From an uncultured Christensenellaceae bacterium (lineage in GTDB: Bacteria > Bacillota > Clostridia > Christensenellales > CAG-314): a stretch of DNA of 64,000 nucleotides. The position numbers were made by a program, and so were the translations under genes. The notes under the pieces are model-generated. The model worked only from the letters and a program-made list of their open reading frames with translations, searched no databases and was not told the DNA's origin. The stretch spans positions 22,769 to 86,768 of the forward strand of contig CAJUIZ010000007.1 in assembly GCA_910586625.1 (NCBI GenBank), given 5' to 3'. Positions 43,921-53,014 of the stretch are shown in pieces (the first letter of the stretch is position 1; every line of letters starts with the position of its first letter).

Positions 43921-44826
43921 TTATAACAAAAGGGAAATCAATTGTTCCATAGTAAAAGCCGTCTCGCCGAAATCGGGCGGTAAAATAAAGCTTATTTTGC
44001 CGTTGCCGTTTTTCTTGTCGTGAACAGTCAGCCGCAATATTTCGCGAGATAACGGAATGATATTAAACAGCGCTTTGACCTTGTCCGTCCATTCGTTGCG
44101 GTACGTCTTGCCGCATTTACCGAGCTTATATGCCAAATCCGTAGCGTAGTATATGCCGTTGGCTACCGCTTCCCCGTGCGTTAGACCGCAGGAAAGCTCC
44201 AACGCGTGACCGATAGTATGCCCGAAATTAAGCTTATGTCTTATTCCGTTGTCGTGCGGGTCGGCAGCGCATACGCTCGACTTGTATTCCGCGCAGGCGC
44301 GAACCGTGTTTTCGATATTGCCTTTTGCAAAAACGCCGTCGATTTCGCTTGACAGCATACGGTATTTTAGCAGCTCGCCCTGCCCGCACAGTATCTGCTC
44401 CTGCGACAGTGTGCGCAAAAAACGAACGTCTATTAAAGTGTCCGCATTATAAAAAGTGCCTACCGCGTTTTTTACGCCGTCAAGGTCTATCGCTGTCTTG
44501 CCGCCGATACTGCTGTCGATTTGCGCTACAAGGGTTGTGGGAACGTGCGTTAAAGCGACTCCGCGCTTGTAAACGCTTGCGGCAAAGCCTACCGTATCGC
44601 CCACGCTGCCGCCGCCGACAGCGATAACCCGTCCGCGGCGTTCGAGATTGCGCGACAAAAACCAACTGCACAGCTTTTCAATGTTTTCAAAGCTTTTGGC
44701 AGATTCGCCGCGCGGCAAATAATAGACGTTTCCGCCCTTTATCCCGTACAGCTCGCCAACGTGCCCGTCCGTAACTATAAGACAGTCGGAAAAATCGCTT
44801 ATATTGAATTTTTGATAAACTATCAC
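43921..44826 (-). CDS. aroB: 3-dehydroquinate synthase, N-terminally short
   Basis: Cyclises DAHP to 3-dehydroquinate with NAD+ and a divalent metal. 301 aa against ~350 usual: the N-terminal ~45 residues are missing or reduced. Motifs GGGSVGDTVGFAASVYKRG, HVPTTLVAQIDSSIGGK, GQGELLKYRM (metal Glu; usually GxAExxKYG), KLNFGHTIGHALE and LTHGEAVANG are present, giving all three metal ligands. Start is GTG (44826), whose TGA-overlap (GTGA) with the aroC stop shows translational coupling. Confidence 0.92.
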   Translation of the reverse strand: MIVYQKFNISDFSDCLIVTDGHVGELYGIKGGNVYYLPRGESAKSFENIEKLCSWFLSRNLERRGRVIAVGGGSVGDTVGFAASVYKRGVALTHVPTTLVAQIDSSIGGKTAIDLDGVKNAVGTFYNADTLIDVRFLRTLSQEQILCGQGELLKYRMLSSEIDGVFAKGNIENTVRACAEYKSSVCAADPHDNGIRHKLNFGHTIGHALELSCGLTHGEAVANGIYYATDLAYKLGKCGKTYRNEWTDKVKALFNIIPLSREILRLTVHDKKNGNGKISFILPPDFGETAFTMEQLISLLL

Positions 44827-45869
44827 TTTATTTCGCCCTGTTTAAGCATTTGATTACATATTACGTACGCCAAAATATTTTCTCCTATTACCCCGACGTT
44901 GGGAACTACGCAGGTGTCCGCGCGCTCGTAATGCGCGGGAACAGGTTTTAGCGTTTTGCCGTCTACCGTGTTTATTCCCTTGACAGTGGGAACGGGCTTT
45001 ACCGTCAGACGGCAGATTATATCCTGCCCCGTGGTTATGCCAGCAACTATCCCGCCGCAGTTATTGGTAGCGTATTCTATCCTGCCGTTTACCGCCTGCA
45101 AGCCGTCGGCTATTTCGCTGCCCGTTACGTTTGCATACCTGTCGATAGCTCCGAAGCTTACGCCCTTGACGGACGGTATACCCGTAAGGTTTGCGGCTAT
45201 TACCGCGTCCAAACGCTCGGAATAGGGAAGCATCTCGCCTATCCCCATAGGCACTCCCGTTGCCCCCACGGTAACGATGCCGCCAAGACTGTCGCCCGCG
45301 TCCCTTGCAATGGCAATTTTGTCCAACATAAGCCCTGTGGCGTAGCGGCAGGGGCAATGCAGCGCGGCAAAGTGTTCTTCCTTTTCGGACACGCCGAAAC
45401 GGTATCTGTTGCGGGAAGCTATTCCGCCTATTTTGTTTACGTAATGATAAGTATAAATTCCGTACCGTTCCAAAAGCTGCTTGCATATTGCGCCAAGTAC
45501 AACGTAGCAAACGCTGCTGCGCGCGGAAGCAACTTCGTTTAGCTCGCGGACGGTTTTGTCCTTATAACGGGCTTGTCCAACCACGTCCACGTGTCCGCTG
45601 CGCAAAGCGGTAATTTCGGGACGGACTTCTGCCGAACGGTTGGGAACGAAAAATTCTAAGTCGCCGTTTACCGTGACCGTCGTATCTCCGCCGACAAATT
45701 GCACCGTATCTTCGTACGCCTGACGTGCGGAACGTCCCGCGCCGCATTTGCGCGCCATTAGCTGCGCGTTGACGTAGGAAACGTCAAATACAAATCCTTG
45801 CGGAAGCCCCTTTATAACTCCGCCGTAACCGCTGCCGTGCGACTGTCCGTAAAAAGAAAAGGTTATCAT
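44823..45869 (-). CDS. aroC: Chorismate synthase, divergent
   Basis: Final step, EPSP to chorismate, with reduced FMN. 348 aa from MITFSFYGQSHGSGYGG at 45869, whose ATGA overlaps the stop of the MBL protein gene. The usual GESHG is GQSHG; the catalytic His remains. Other blocks: RPEITALRSGHVDVVGQARYKD (family RPGHAD), EVASARSSVCYVVLGAI (ASARET usual), DSLGGIVTVGATGVPMGIGE, GIPSVKGVSFG, NNCGGIVAGITTGQDI and VKPVPTVKGIN. The Arg-rich segment after the first 40 residues is shortened. Divergent but the only candidate in an otherwise complete pathway. Confidence 0.9.
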   Translation of the reverse strand: MITFSFYGQSHGSGYGGVIKGLPQGFVFDVSYVNAQLMARKCGAGRSARQAYEDTVQFVGGDTTVTVNGDLEFFVPNRSAEVRPEITALRSGHVDVVGQARYKDKTVRELNEVASARSSVCYVVLGAICKQLLERYGIYTYHYVNKIGGIASRNRYRFGVSEKEEHFAALHCPCRYATGLMLDKIAIARDAGDSLGGIVTVGATGVPMGIGEMLPYSERLDAVIAANLTGIPSVKGVSFGAIDRYANVTGSEIADGLQAVNGRIEYATNNCGGIVAGITTGQDIICRLTVKPVPTVKGINTVDGKTLKPVPAHYERADTCVVPNVGVIGENILAYVICNQMLKQGEIK

Positions 45870-47362
45870 TGCTCCAGCTTCCACTCCTTGGGGCATACGC
45901 GGTGCTGCTTGAACCAATCGGTGTCTTTAAGCTTATCGCCGTTATTGGTAAAAGCCGTTTTGATTGTTTTGATATCAGCGCTGTCGCACGCGATGACTAT
46001 GTTGCCGTTCATAGACTTTACCGTGCCGCGAGTGGACCAACCCGTGTCGGCGTAAAAGTCCACTACCGTAGTTACGTACACATTGTCAGTATAGGGCGCG
46101 ACGTTATCCACAAATTGCTGCGTGGGGAACTGGTTTTCGTTCGCCTTGGTGTATTCGCTTGTGCCCGCGCAACAACATACACACACATATTCCGGACTTA
46201 AAGCCGCCATCAACGCCTTGGTAGACGACGTTTTACTGCCGTGATGCCCCGCCTTGTACAGTACGCAATGCGGAAGCGCGTCGTGTCCGTTGCCGTTGGA
46301 ATAATATTCGACAAGCTTTTCTTCCCCTTCCTTTTCAAGGTCGCCCGAGAAGAAATAATGGTTAACCTTGCCGTCGTTCTCTGCGGAATCGGGATTGGAA
46401 TAGTCGTAATCGTTGGCGTACTGATGCAGCATAACGGTTACGGAATAGTTGTTTTCGTCGGAAGAGCCGTGGTCGTAAAAATAATTGTACAGAATTTCCA
46501 GCTCCACAGTATCGGACAATTTATACGTTCGGCGGGCATCGCCTTGGTTGTTGTAGCAGGAAAGCGCGGAATAACGCTTCGCGCCGTTGGCAACCGCTTT
46601 TTCACGCTTTTCCAAATAATTGCCGTAAAGGGTTTTACCGCCCTTTTCGGTGGTCTCCTTTTGGTTGGTTAACGAAAAGTCTATTATCGTATCTATATCG
46701 AACGCTTCGAATATACCCGCCGCTTCCTTGGTTCCTACAAAGCCCGCTATGTGGTCTTGGTGAGCGTGGGTGGCTATTACGTATTCCAACTTGCCGTCGG
46801 TAACGTACTGATTGACGTATTGCGTTATAATTGCCGACGACGAATTGCGGCTACCCGCGTCTATCAAAACGTCCGTATCGCCCGCCTTAATATAAACGCT
46901 GTCGCCGACGTACTTGTTACCTAACTCCAAAAAGTGAACGGACAAATCGTTTTGCTTGATAACGGCTACGTCGTAGTCTACGTTTTGCGAAGCGGAAGCA
47001 ATGTAGCCGTCCTTGCCGTATATAAGCGTGTTCATCCAGCCGCCCAAATAGCAGTAAATGCTTATGCCTATAAAGGCGATTACCATTATAACCGCCAGTA
47101 CCGTAAAAATCTTTTTCTGCTTTTTGTTGGAAGCGCGCTTCGCGCTTGTGGCGGTTGCGGAAATAACGTCCAATACGGCGTCTTGGTTATCCTTGAAGCT
47201 TTTGTCCGTGTCGTACTTTTTAGCCGCCTTTACAATGCGGTTTACGTTGGTTTTAGTCGAGCTTCTGCCCGAAGACGGTTTCTTGCCGGACGCTGACTTT
47301 TTAGCCTGATGCGACTTACCCGTTGAATTCTTACTTCCGTTAGACGATTTTTTCTCTGCCAT
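45866..47362 (-). CDS. Membrane-anchored MBL-fold hydrolase
   Basis: 498 aa. Residues 1-84 are Lys/Ser-rich and cytoplasmic, one helix at ~85-105, then an extracellular metallo-beta-lactamase fold of the ComEC/Rec2 C-terminal type: LIDAGS, ATHAHQDHIAG (His199, His201, Asp203, His204), FSGDLEKEGEE and KAGHHGSKTSS. In ComEC this domain acts as a DNA nuclease, so a nuclease or phosphodiesterase role is possible. Paralog of the next gene upstream; both end with KDTDWFKQxRxCPxxWK. Its stop overlaps the aroC start (ATGA). Confidence 0.88.
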   Translation of the reverse strand: MAEKKSSNGSKNSTGKSHQAKKSASGKKPSSGRSSTKTNVNRIVKAAKKYDTDKSFKDNQDAVLDVISATATSAKRASNKKQKKIFTVLAVIMVIAFIGISIYCYLGGWMNTLIYGKDGYIASASQNVDYDVAVIKQNDLSVHFLELGNKYVGDSVYIKAGDTDVLIDAGSRNSSSAIITQYVNQYVTDGKLEYVIATHAHQDHIAGFVGTKEAAGIFEAFDIDTIIDFSLTNQKETTEKGGKTLYGNYLEKREKAVANGAKRYSALSCYNNQGDARRTYKLSDTVELEILYNYFYDHGSSDENNYSVTVMLHQYANDYDYSNPDSAENDGKVNHYFFSGDLEKEGEEKLVEYYSNGNGHDALPHCVLYKAGHHGSKTSSTKALMAALSPEYVCVCCCAGTSEYTKANENQFPTQQFVDNVAPYTDNVYVTTVVDFYADTGWSTRGTVKSMNGNIVIACDSADIKTIKTAFTNNGDKLKDTDWFKQHRVCPKEWKLEQ

Positions 47363-47384
47363 AGTTTTCTCCGCGTGTAATATT

Positions 47385-49079
47385 CTATGCCGTGACGCTT
47401 GGCTCTGTTTCGTCGTTTTTCCACTGCGGCGGACACGTGCGGTTTTGTTTGAACCAGTCGGTATCCTTAAACAGCGTGTTATTGTTGGAGCAATTGATAA
47501 ATACGCCGTCGGAATTGGAAGTTACGACGATATTACCGTTTAGCGGCGTCGAAGAAGCCCCTGCCACATTTTGATTAGTCATAAACACCATATCTGTGTA
47601 TAACGCCGTGCGGTCGATAAACTCCTGCGCGGGGAAGCCGTAACGACCTTCGCCGCAACAAGTACAAACGCACACTACTTTGGGCAATATTTTATCCATT
47701 AAAACAATATTGGACGACGTTTTGCTGCCGTGATGCCCGCCCTTGAACAATACTACGTTAGGCAAATTGTTATATTGAACCAACTTGTCTTCGGCTTCGC
47801 CTTTCTCGTTTTCCAAATCCCCGGTAAACAAAAAGTGATTAACATAGTTTTTGTTATTAGGATTGTCTACGTGTTCAAAATCGTAACCGTCGCCGTATTG
47901 ATTAAACATAAGGCATACGGAATAATTATTATTGTTGCTCGTACTATGATCGTAATAATAGTTATACAGTACTTCCATTTCGATATTATCCGTCAGTTTA
48001 TATATCCGCTGAGCGCCTTCCGCAGAGTTATTGTAGCATTCCAACGCAGTAAAAACGTTTACGCCTTTTTCTGCAAGAGCCTGACATTTGTTTTCAAACC
48101 TTGTTTGTGTTGCGGTTTTTGTGCCGTTTTTATCCGTATAGTACCCCGCATACGTTATGATGGTATCAAATTGATACTTATCTAAAATCCCGTTAGATTC
48201 TCCCGAGCCTGCAAGACCTGCGATATGGTCGTTGTCGGAATGCGTTGCAATTACAAATTCCAGTTTGTTATCGGTTACTAAATTATTGTCTGCAAGATAT
48301 TTGGGAATTGCCGTAGAAGCGGCTGTCGTGCTACCCGCGTCTATAAGAATGTCTACGTCTCCCGCCTTTATAAAAATGCTGTCGCCGGGAGAATTGTTTG
48401 TTACAGCTAAAAAGTGTATTTGCAGCTCGCCATTGACTGTTGCCGTATTTACGATTTTTACCGAGCCGTCCTGCTGTAACAGTCCGTAATCGCCGTAGTC
48501 GGCTACTTCCGTCGCTCTTGCTACGATATTAACGGTAAAAGTCGTCTGCTTAGTAACGCCGTTTTCGCCGTAGGAAACGTTAACGACGCACTCGCCCGCG
48601 ACTGCGGAGCTGAAATTGCCTACGGAAAAACTTGTAACCGCCTTGCTTCCGCCGCCGTCGTAAAATGCGGTTACCGTAATATCGGAATTGTTCAAGATTC
48701 CGCCGACGTAAATATCGCCGCCGTTATATACCGCGGTAATATGCGTAAGCGCGGGAGTATCGGGCTTAGCTGCCGCAACGGTAACCTTGAAGCTTGCCGA
48801 GCGCATAGTCTTGCCTTCCGTATACTTGACGATAACGGTTTTGTCACCTGCGGAAGAAAAATCGTAGGATAATTCGTAGTCGTCTACACGCTTTTCCGTG
48901 CCGTCGCCGTAGCGAGCCGTAACGGTTATAAGCGACTTGTCGAGAGTCGCCCCGATTTGAACTTCGCCGCCGTTGTAGCGCGCGTCAAGCCCCGTATATG
49001 CGGGGCGGCACGCAGAAGCGCATATTAGGCAGCAGCACAGCGTTGCCGACAATAAAAATACCAAAAGTTTTTTCATCAT
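47385..49079 (-). CDS. MBL-fold lipoprotein with two Ig-like domains
   Basis: 564 aa. Lipobox ASAC (Cys24). Two Ig-like domains (~27-101 and ~112-187; pattern YNGG.VxVG..LD.S.ITVTA.Y.DG), then the same ComEC-like MBL fold as the next gene: LIDAGST, ATHSDNDHIAG (third position Asp, not His), FTGDLENEKGE and KGGHHGSKTSS. Shared C-terminal LFKDTDWFKQNRTCPPQW. Starts MMKK seven bases after the patatin stop. Substrate unknown; extracellular nucleic acid or phosphodiester breakdown is a reasonable guess from the fold. Confidence 0.88.
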   Translation of the reverse strand: MMKKLLVFLLSATLCCCLICASACRPAYTGLDARYNGGEVQIGATLDKSLITVTARYGDGTEKRVDDYELSYDFSSAGDKTVIVKYTEGKTMRSASFKVTVAAAKPDTPALTHITAVYNGGDIYVGGILNNSDITVTAFYDGGGSKAVTSFSVGNFSSAVAGECVVNVSYGENGVTKQTTFTVNIVARATEVADYGDYGLLQQDGSVKIVNTATVNGELQIHFLAVTNNSPGDSIFIKAGDVDILIDAGSTTAASTAIPKYLADNNLVTDNKLEFVIATHSDNDHIAGLAGSGESNGILDKYQFDTIITYAGYYTDKNGTKTATQTRFENKCQALAEKGVNVFTALECYNNSAEGAQRIYKLTDNIEMEVLYNYYYDHSTSNNNNYSVCLMFNQYGDGYDFEHVDNPNNKNYVNHFLFTGDLENEKGEAEDKLVQYNNLPNVVLFKGGHHGSKTSSNIVLMDKILPKVVCVCTCCGEGRYGFPAQEFIDRTALYTDMVFMTNQNVAGASSTPLNGNIVVTSNSDGVFINCSNNNTLFKDTDWFKQNRTCPPQWKNDETEPSVTA

Positions 49080-49086
49080 TTCTTCG

Positions 49087-49899
49087 TTATTTTATTTGCA
49101 GTATTTCCTTTATTTCGTCCATTTTGGCTTTCGCTGCGCGATAGCCTTCGTCTATCATAGCGTCGATATTGTCAAGACTTGTATTTTTGTAGTCGGACAG
49201 TTCCGGCTCTATCACTACGTCGCTGTTCATTTCGCCCTTGTACATTGTGGACTTGGTTGTAATGCTCCAAGTTGCAACAAGCGTATCTTTTAGCTTGCGC
49301 GACGTTGTGCCTTTGCCGCGGTTATGGTTGAGATCTACGCCTACAACTACGTCCGCGCCCATTCGTCTGCACACGTCGGCGGGCATATTGTTGAGCAGTC
49401 CGCCGTCCACAAGCAGCCAGTCGCCAAGCTGTACGGGAGTGAACAGGGCGGGTACGGCGCAGGAAGCGGACACCGCCGTTGCAACGTCGCCGTCGCTTAG
49501 TATCACTTCGCTGCCGCTCTTGATATCCACCGCCACGGCGGCAAAGGGAACGGCAAGACTGTTAAACGTAGCTCCGCTAAGAAGCCTATCCGCCAAGGTG
49601 CGGATATTGGCGGAATTTGAGCCTATCATAAACTTTGAATTAAGCACGTCCTTGCGTTTTAACGCTTTGGCTTCGTCCGTCATTCTTTGCAAAGATACTC
49701 CCGCGCAGAAGCACGCGCCGACAAGCGCGCCCGCGCTGGTGCCAGATACAACGTCTATACGTATACGTTCTTCGGCAAACGCCTTGATAACGCCCACGTG
49801 CGCAAGCCCGCGAGTACCGCCGCCAGACAAAGCTAAACCCAATTTGTAACGAGATTTAACAAAACCGCTTTCGATTTTTTTACGCGCGAATATTGCCAT
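49087..49899 (-). CDS. Patatin-like phospholipase (RssA/YchK type)
   Basis: 270 aa, cytosolic or membrane-associated lipid acyl hydrolase. Oxyanion loop ALSGGGTRGLAHVGV, nucleophile Ser55 in VSGTSAGALVG, and the catalytic Asp in LLVDGGLLNNMPADV complete the Ser-Asp dyad. The frame opens five codons earlier at a TTG that lies inside the promoter -10, so ATG 49899 is the start; the mRNA is probably leaderless. First gene of the patatin-MBL-MBL-aro operon. Confidence 0.9.
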   Translation of the reverse strand: MAIFARKKIESGFVKSRYKLGLALSGGGTRGLAHVGVIKAFAEERIRIDVVSGTSAGALVGACFCAGVSLQRMTDEAKALKRKDVLNSKFMIGSNSANIRTLADRLLSGATFNSLAVPFAAVAVDIKSGSEVILSDGDVATAVSASCAVPALFTPVQLGDWLLVDGGLLNNMPADVCRRMGADVVVGVDLNHNRGKGTTSRKLKDTLVATWSITTKSTMYKGEMNSDVVIEPELSDYKNTSLDNIDAMIDEGYRAAKAKMDEIKEILQIK

Positions 49900-49905
49900 A
49901 TACAA

Positions 49906-49934
49906 ATTATACAATACGTTGACGATTTTTGCAA
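49906..49934 (-). promoter_or_regulatory. Promoter of the patatin-MBL-aro operon, predicts a leaderless mRNA
   Basis: TTGCAA (49929-49934), 17-base spacer, TATAAT (49906-49911), then six bases to the ATG at 49899. Confidence 0.75.
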
Positions 49935-49961
49935 TGGTTTAACCGCTTTGCCGCCGTAAAC

Positions 49962-49986
49962 AAAAAAACCACTTTACAGTGGTTTT
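49962..49986 (-). terminator. Terminator of the surface glycan cassette
   Basis: A 9-bp stem AAAACCACT/AGTGGTTTT (49965-49973 with 49978-49986), then T run on the minus strand; 13 bases after the GT2 stop. Confidence 0.9.
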
Positions 49987-49998
49987 GCAATGTCACGA

Positions 49999-51336
49999 TT
50001 AGGAGTTTTGATCCGCGTCGTTTTCAAAAGTTTCGATAGAGACGCTCTCGACATGTACAATCGGTTTCCATTCGACCTTTTTGAAAATTGCGGCAACGGA
50101 AATAGGAATATACGTCAGCATAAATAACGGAAACGTAAATACGTACAATATTTTTTTCCACCAAGACGTATGTATTTTCTTCCACTCTGTAACGCATATA
50201 GACAGAGAAATGATAAGCATCATTCCGTATGCGGAGGCAAAGCTTATGAGCAACGACAAACAAGCAAACCAAGCATTAGCCAAATCTCCCATACACAAAG
50301 CCACGACGGAAGTAACGGGCATGACGGTTAAGGTTAAAAGCGAAATTAACAATGCGGGGAATATCGTGGTAAATATATCCCAACAGGAAAAACACTTAAA
50401 AAAGCCGGAGACTAATCTGCCGCCGTATTTACCGAATACTTGATAAAAACCTTTCGCCCAACGTTCGCGCTGTTTCCAAGATTGCGCAAAAGTTTCGGGC
50501 TGCTCGTCAAACAATTCGGCAGTACTGCAATAAGCGACCTTTCTGCCGGACAGCGCGTACGCCGTCGAACACTGAATATCTTCCGTCAACGTAAAAAAGT
50601 TCCAATTACCGAATTCCTGAACGACGTTTCTCGCAATTAAAAATCCCGTTCCAGATATCGCGCAAGAATTATGCAGCATCATACGGGCATTATTCAAATG
50701 TCTCGCTTCGTGTAAAAACCAATATCCGTATCCCGAAGTAATCCAATTCTTACCGATATTCTTAGAGTTTCGATAAGATGTTACCATATCGTAACCGCAA
50801 TCGTAGGTTTTGTTCATTTCATAGATATAGTTAGACCTTATTACGTTGTCCGCATCTAAAATAACGTAAGCTTCGGGGACTAAATCTGCGTACTGTTCTT
50901 CACTGTGAAGCTTAGTGAAAAAATAATTGAGAGCGTATCCTTTACCAATCAATTTATCGTCAAACCGCTCTATTACTACACACCCTTTGTCGCGCGCAAT
51001 CTGAGCCGTATCGTCGGTACAATTGTCTGCGATTACGAATATCGAAAGCAATTCTTTGGGATAATCGTTAGCCCAGACGCTGTCGATAAGATTTCCTATT
51101 ACTTTACTTTCGTTCCGAGCGGATATTACAACGCCTATCCGATGATTTTTTATCTCTCCGTTCTTCTTTTTTACCTTGCAATGCTTTAATGTGCCTATTA
51201 GCAAATAAAACATCTGATGCACGTACATAACAAAAAAAATCAGCGCGATTACATTGGCAAAATAGTATATAAAAGCTTCGATCGGAGCATCGAAAGGTAT
51301 ATGCCCGTTATATTTTATTAAATCTACAATTAGCAT
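49999..51336 (-). CDS. Glycosyltransferase family 2, membrane-bound
   Basis: 445 aa. One or two N-terminal helices (~20-48), a GT2 domain facing the cytosol (VVISARNESKVIGNLIDSV, VIADNCTDDTA, VILDADNVI with the DxD-like site, SGTGFLIARNV, FTLTEDIQ and the processive QRERWAKGF = QxxRW), then about four C-terminal helices. The layout is that of hyaluronan/cellulose-synthase-like processive enzymes that make and export a glycan. Sugar unknown. Last gene of the cassette, 45 bases after the metallophosphoesterase. Confidence 0.92.
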   Translation of the reverse strand: MLIVDLIKYNGHIPFDAPIEAFIYYFANVIALIFFVMYVHQMFYLLIGTLKHCKVKKKNGEIKNHRIGVVISARNESKVIGNLIDSVWANDYPKELLSIFVIADNCTDDTAQIARDKGCVVIERFDDKLIGKGYALNYFFTKLHSEEQYADLVPEAYVILDADNVIRSNYIYEMNKTYDCGYDMVTSYRNSKNIGKNWITSGYGYWFLHEARHLNNARMMLHNSCAISGTGFLIARNVVQEFGNWNFFTLTEDIQCSTAYALSGRKVAYCSTAELFDEQPETFAQSWKQRERWAKGFYQVFGKYGGRLVSGFFKCFSCWDIFTTIFPALLISLLTLTVMPVTSVVALCMGDLANAWFACLSLLISFASAYGMMLIISLSICVTEWKKIHTSWWKKILYVFTFPLFMLTYIPISVAAIFKKVEWKPIVHVESVSIETFENDADQNS

Positions 51337-51381
51337 TTTCTTACGTACCCTGAAATTTTCAAGAATTTTAAGCCCGACAAA

Positions 51382-53010
51382 TCAAACGACAGCTTCGAAA
51401 CAGGCGCTCGGTATCCACTTTGCGTTTTCAAAGTCTCTGCCCAACACTAAAACCTTATTTTCGTAAACCCTTACGTAATACCCCTGAGAACCGCGTAAAT
51501 ATTCGCCGGTCGGAATATAATAGCTGCTCCACAGATACGCTACGGACGCCGTATTGAAAATATTGGGCAAGCCGTCGGACTTGTCGTGCATCGAACCGCG
51601 AGTATTCATGTCCCAATGGCTGTGTCCGTTAAACATATATATCTGCGGATATTTAGCCACTATACTTCTAAACTGTTCGTTCTGAATAATCCCGTCCCAA
51701 CCTTGTCCTTCGAAGCTTCCGGCAATTGTATCGTACAACGACTGATGTAAATACACGAAAACGGGCTTGTTCGGTCGGGACGCAGTGAGCTCCTGCATTC
51801 TGTTATCGAACCAAGACAGTTGATTTTGCGATAAATCGGCGTCCAAACCGTTAGACTTGGATTCGCTGCCCAAGAATAAATGATAATAGCCGTCTATAAC
51901 CCTTTCATAATATACCGAGTCCGTCTGAGCATACGTCATAAAGTTCTGCGCAAGCGTAAAATAGCTTTCGGAGCCGTATAGATCGTGATTTCCCAACGAG
52001 AAATAAAACCTTGGCAAGCGAGCAACCGAAGCAATCAATTCGTTCGCGTGTCTCCATTCGTAATCACGCCCGGAATTGGCTATGTCGCCCACGACAAATA
52101 CTCCGCTGCTTTGCGGACTGTTCGAGACGATATCGTTACACATTGCAAGGAAATGCGCGTCGTGCAATTGTTTTGCGTCCGCGCTCGCCAAATGAGTATC
52201 TGCAACCGCTATATGAACGTCGCTTACGACTTGAAATTCCGTTATAAGCTTGCCGCCGAATTTATACTGACAGTCGGCGGGTAATACGACTTCGCAGTAA
52301 TCTGCGCTCGTACCCAAACTGTTTTTGCCGTACGCAAGCAATCTCGTAGCATCGGAGGGTATAACGGTGTTTGCGTACATTCTAAAAGAAAAGCGTCTGC
52401 TTGTAACGAAAAACGGTGCCAAACACGTGTAATCGGGCAGCGCGCCGTTTTCGTCAGCCCAATACAGAACCACTTCTTCGGCGCAAGAATTTTCGCCGAA
52501 GGTTATGTCCAAAACGCCGTCAGCCAAACCGTCGTTGACATTATCCAACTTATAAACAACGCTTTGGGGTGCCTGCGGTAAAGCAAGACTTTCCTTGGAT
52601 ACGCTGAATTTTACCGTTTGTAAAATTTTATTATCCGTACGGTTATTAAATAAAATAAGCTTATATCTACCGCGCGGAATATTGCGGAAAGCCTGACGAC
52701 TCTCGTTATAGGCGCTGCAACGTCTGAATGCATACGTTTCGCCCGACACAAATCCGTTTTTACAGACGTCTAAGTGTCTTATTGCTTCGACCTTGCTTAC
52801 GTCGTCGATTTCGCGATACAAGCCTATCCAAGCTTCCTGCTCGCCTTTGGCGGAAAAATAAATCTCTTCCCCGCCCAAATATTCCTTTTTATTTACGCTG
52901 AGAATCTCGTTGCCGTTCAAATCATTCGGATTGCAACCGAACAGCAACGCAATAGACACAACGGAAATTATGCAAATTATTAAAGCGCAAAGTCTGTTTT
53001 TCGACAACAT
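51382..53010 (-). CDS. Lipoprotein metallophosphoesterase with a WVGLY module
   Basis: 542 aa. Lipobox LFGC (Cys26). Residues ~36-138 are a module (EAWIGLYREIDD ... RGRYKLILFNN) shared with the 1266-aa protein upstream. A second beta domain spans ~145-250. The calcineurin-like phosphoesterase occupies ~255-542: VVSDVHIAVA, VVGDIANSG, SLGNHDLYG, YLHQSLYD and FNGHSHWD give the full metal set. Outside the cell it might act on phosphodiesters in teichoic-acid-like polymers or nucleotides; that is a guess. Starts four bases after the stop of the 1266-aa gene. Confidence 0.9.
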   Translation of the reverse strand: MLSKNRLCALIICIISVVSIALLFGCNPNDLNGNEILSVNKKEYLGGEEIYFSAKGEQEAWIGLYREIDDVSKVEAIRHLDVCKNGFVSGETYAFRRCSAYNESRQAFRNIPRGRYKLILFNNRTDNKILQTVKFSVSKESLALPQAPQSVVYKLDNVNDGLADGVLDITFGENSCAEEVVLYWADENGALPDYTCLAPFFVTSRRFSFRMYANTVIPSDATRLLAYGKNSLGTSADYCEVVLPADCQYKFGGKLITEFQVVSDVHIAVADTHLASADAKQLHDAHFLAMCNDIVSNSPQSSGVFVVGDIANSGRDYEWRHANELIASVARLPRFYFSLGNHDLYGSESYFTLAQNFMTYAQTDSVYYERVIDGYYHLFLGSESKSNGLDADLSQNQLSWFDNRMQELTASRPNKPVFVYLHQSLYDTIAGSFEGQGWDGIIQNEQFRSIVAKYPQIYMFNGHSHWDMNTRGSMHDKSDGLPNIFNTASVAYLWSSYYIPTGEYLRGSQGYYVRVYENKVLVLGRDFENAKWIPSACFEAVV

Positions 53011-53014
53011 ACGT

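Noticed and set aside
45870..45917. 16-codon N-terminal extension of aroC
   Set aside because: ATG 45869 overlaps the upstream stop as ATGA and begins the family motif directly.
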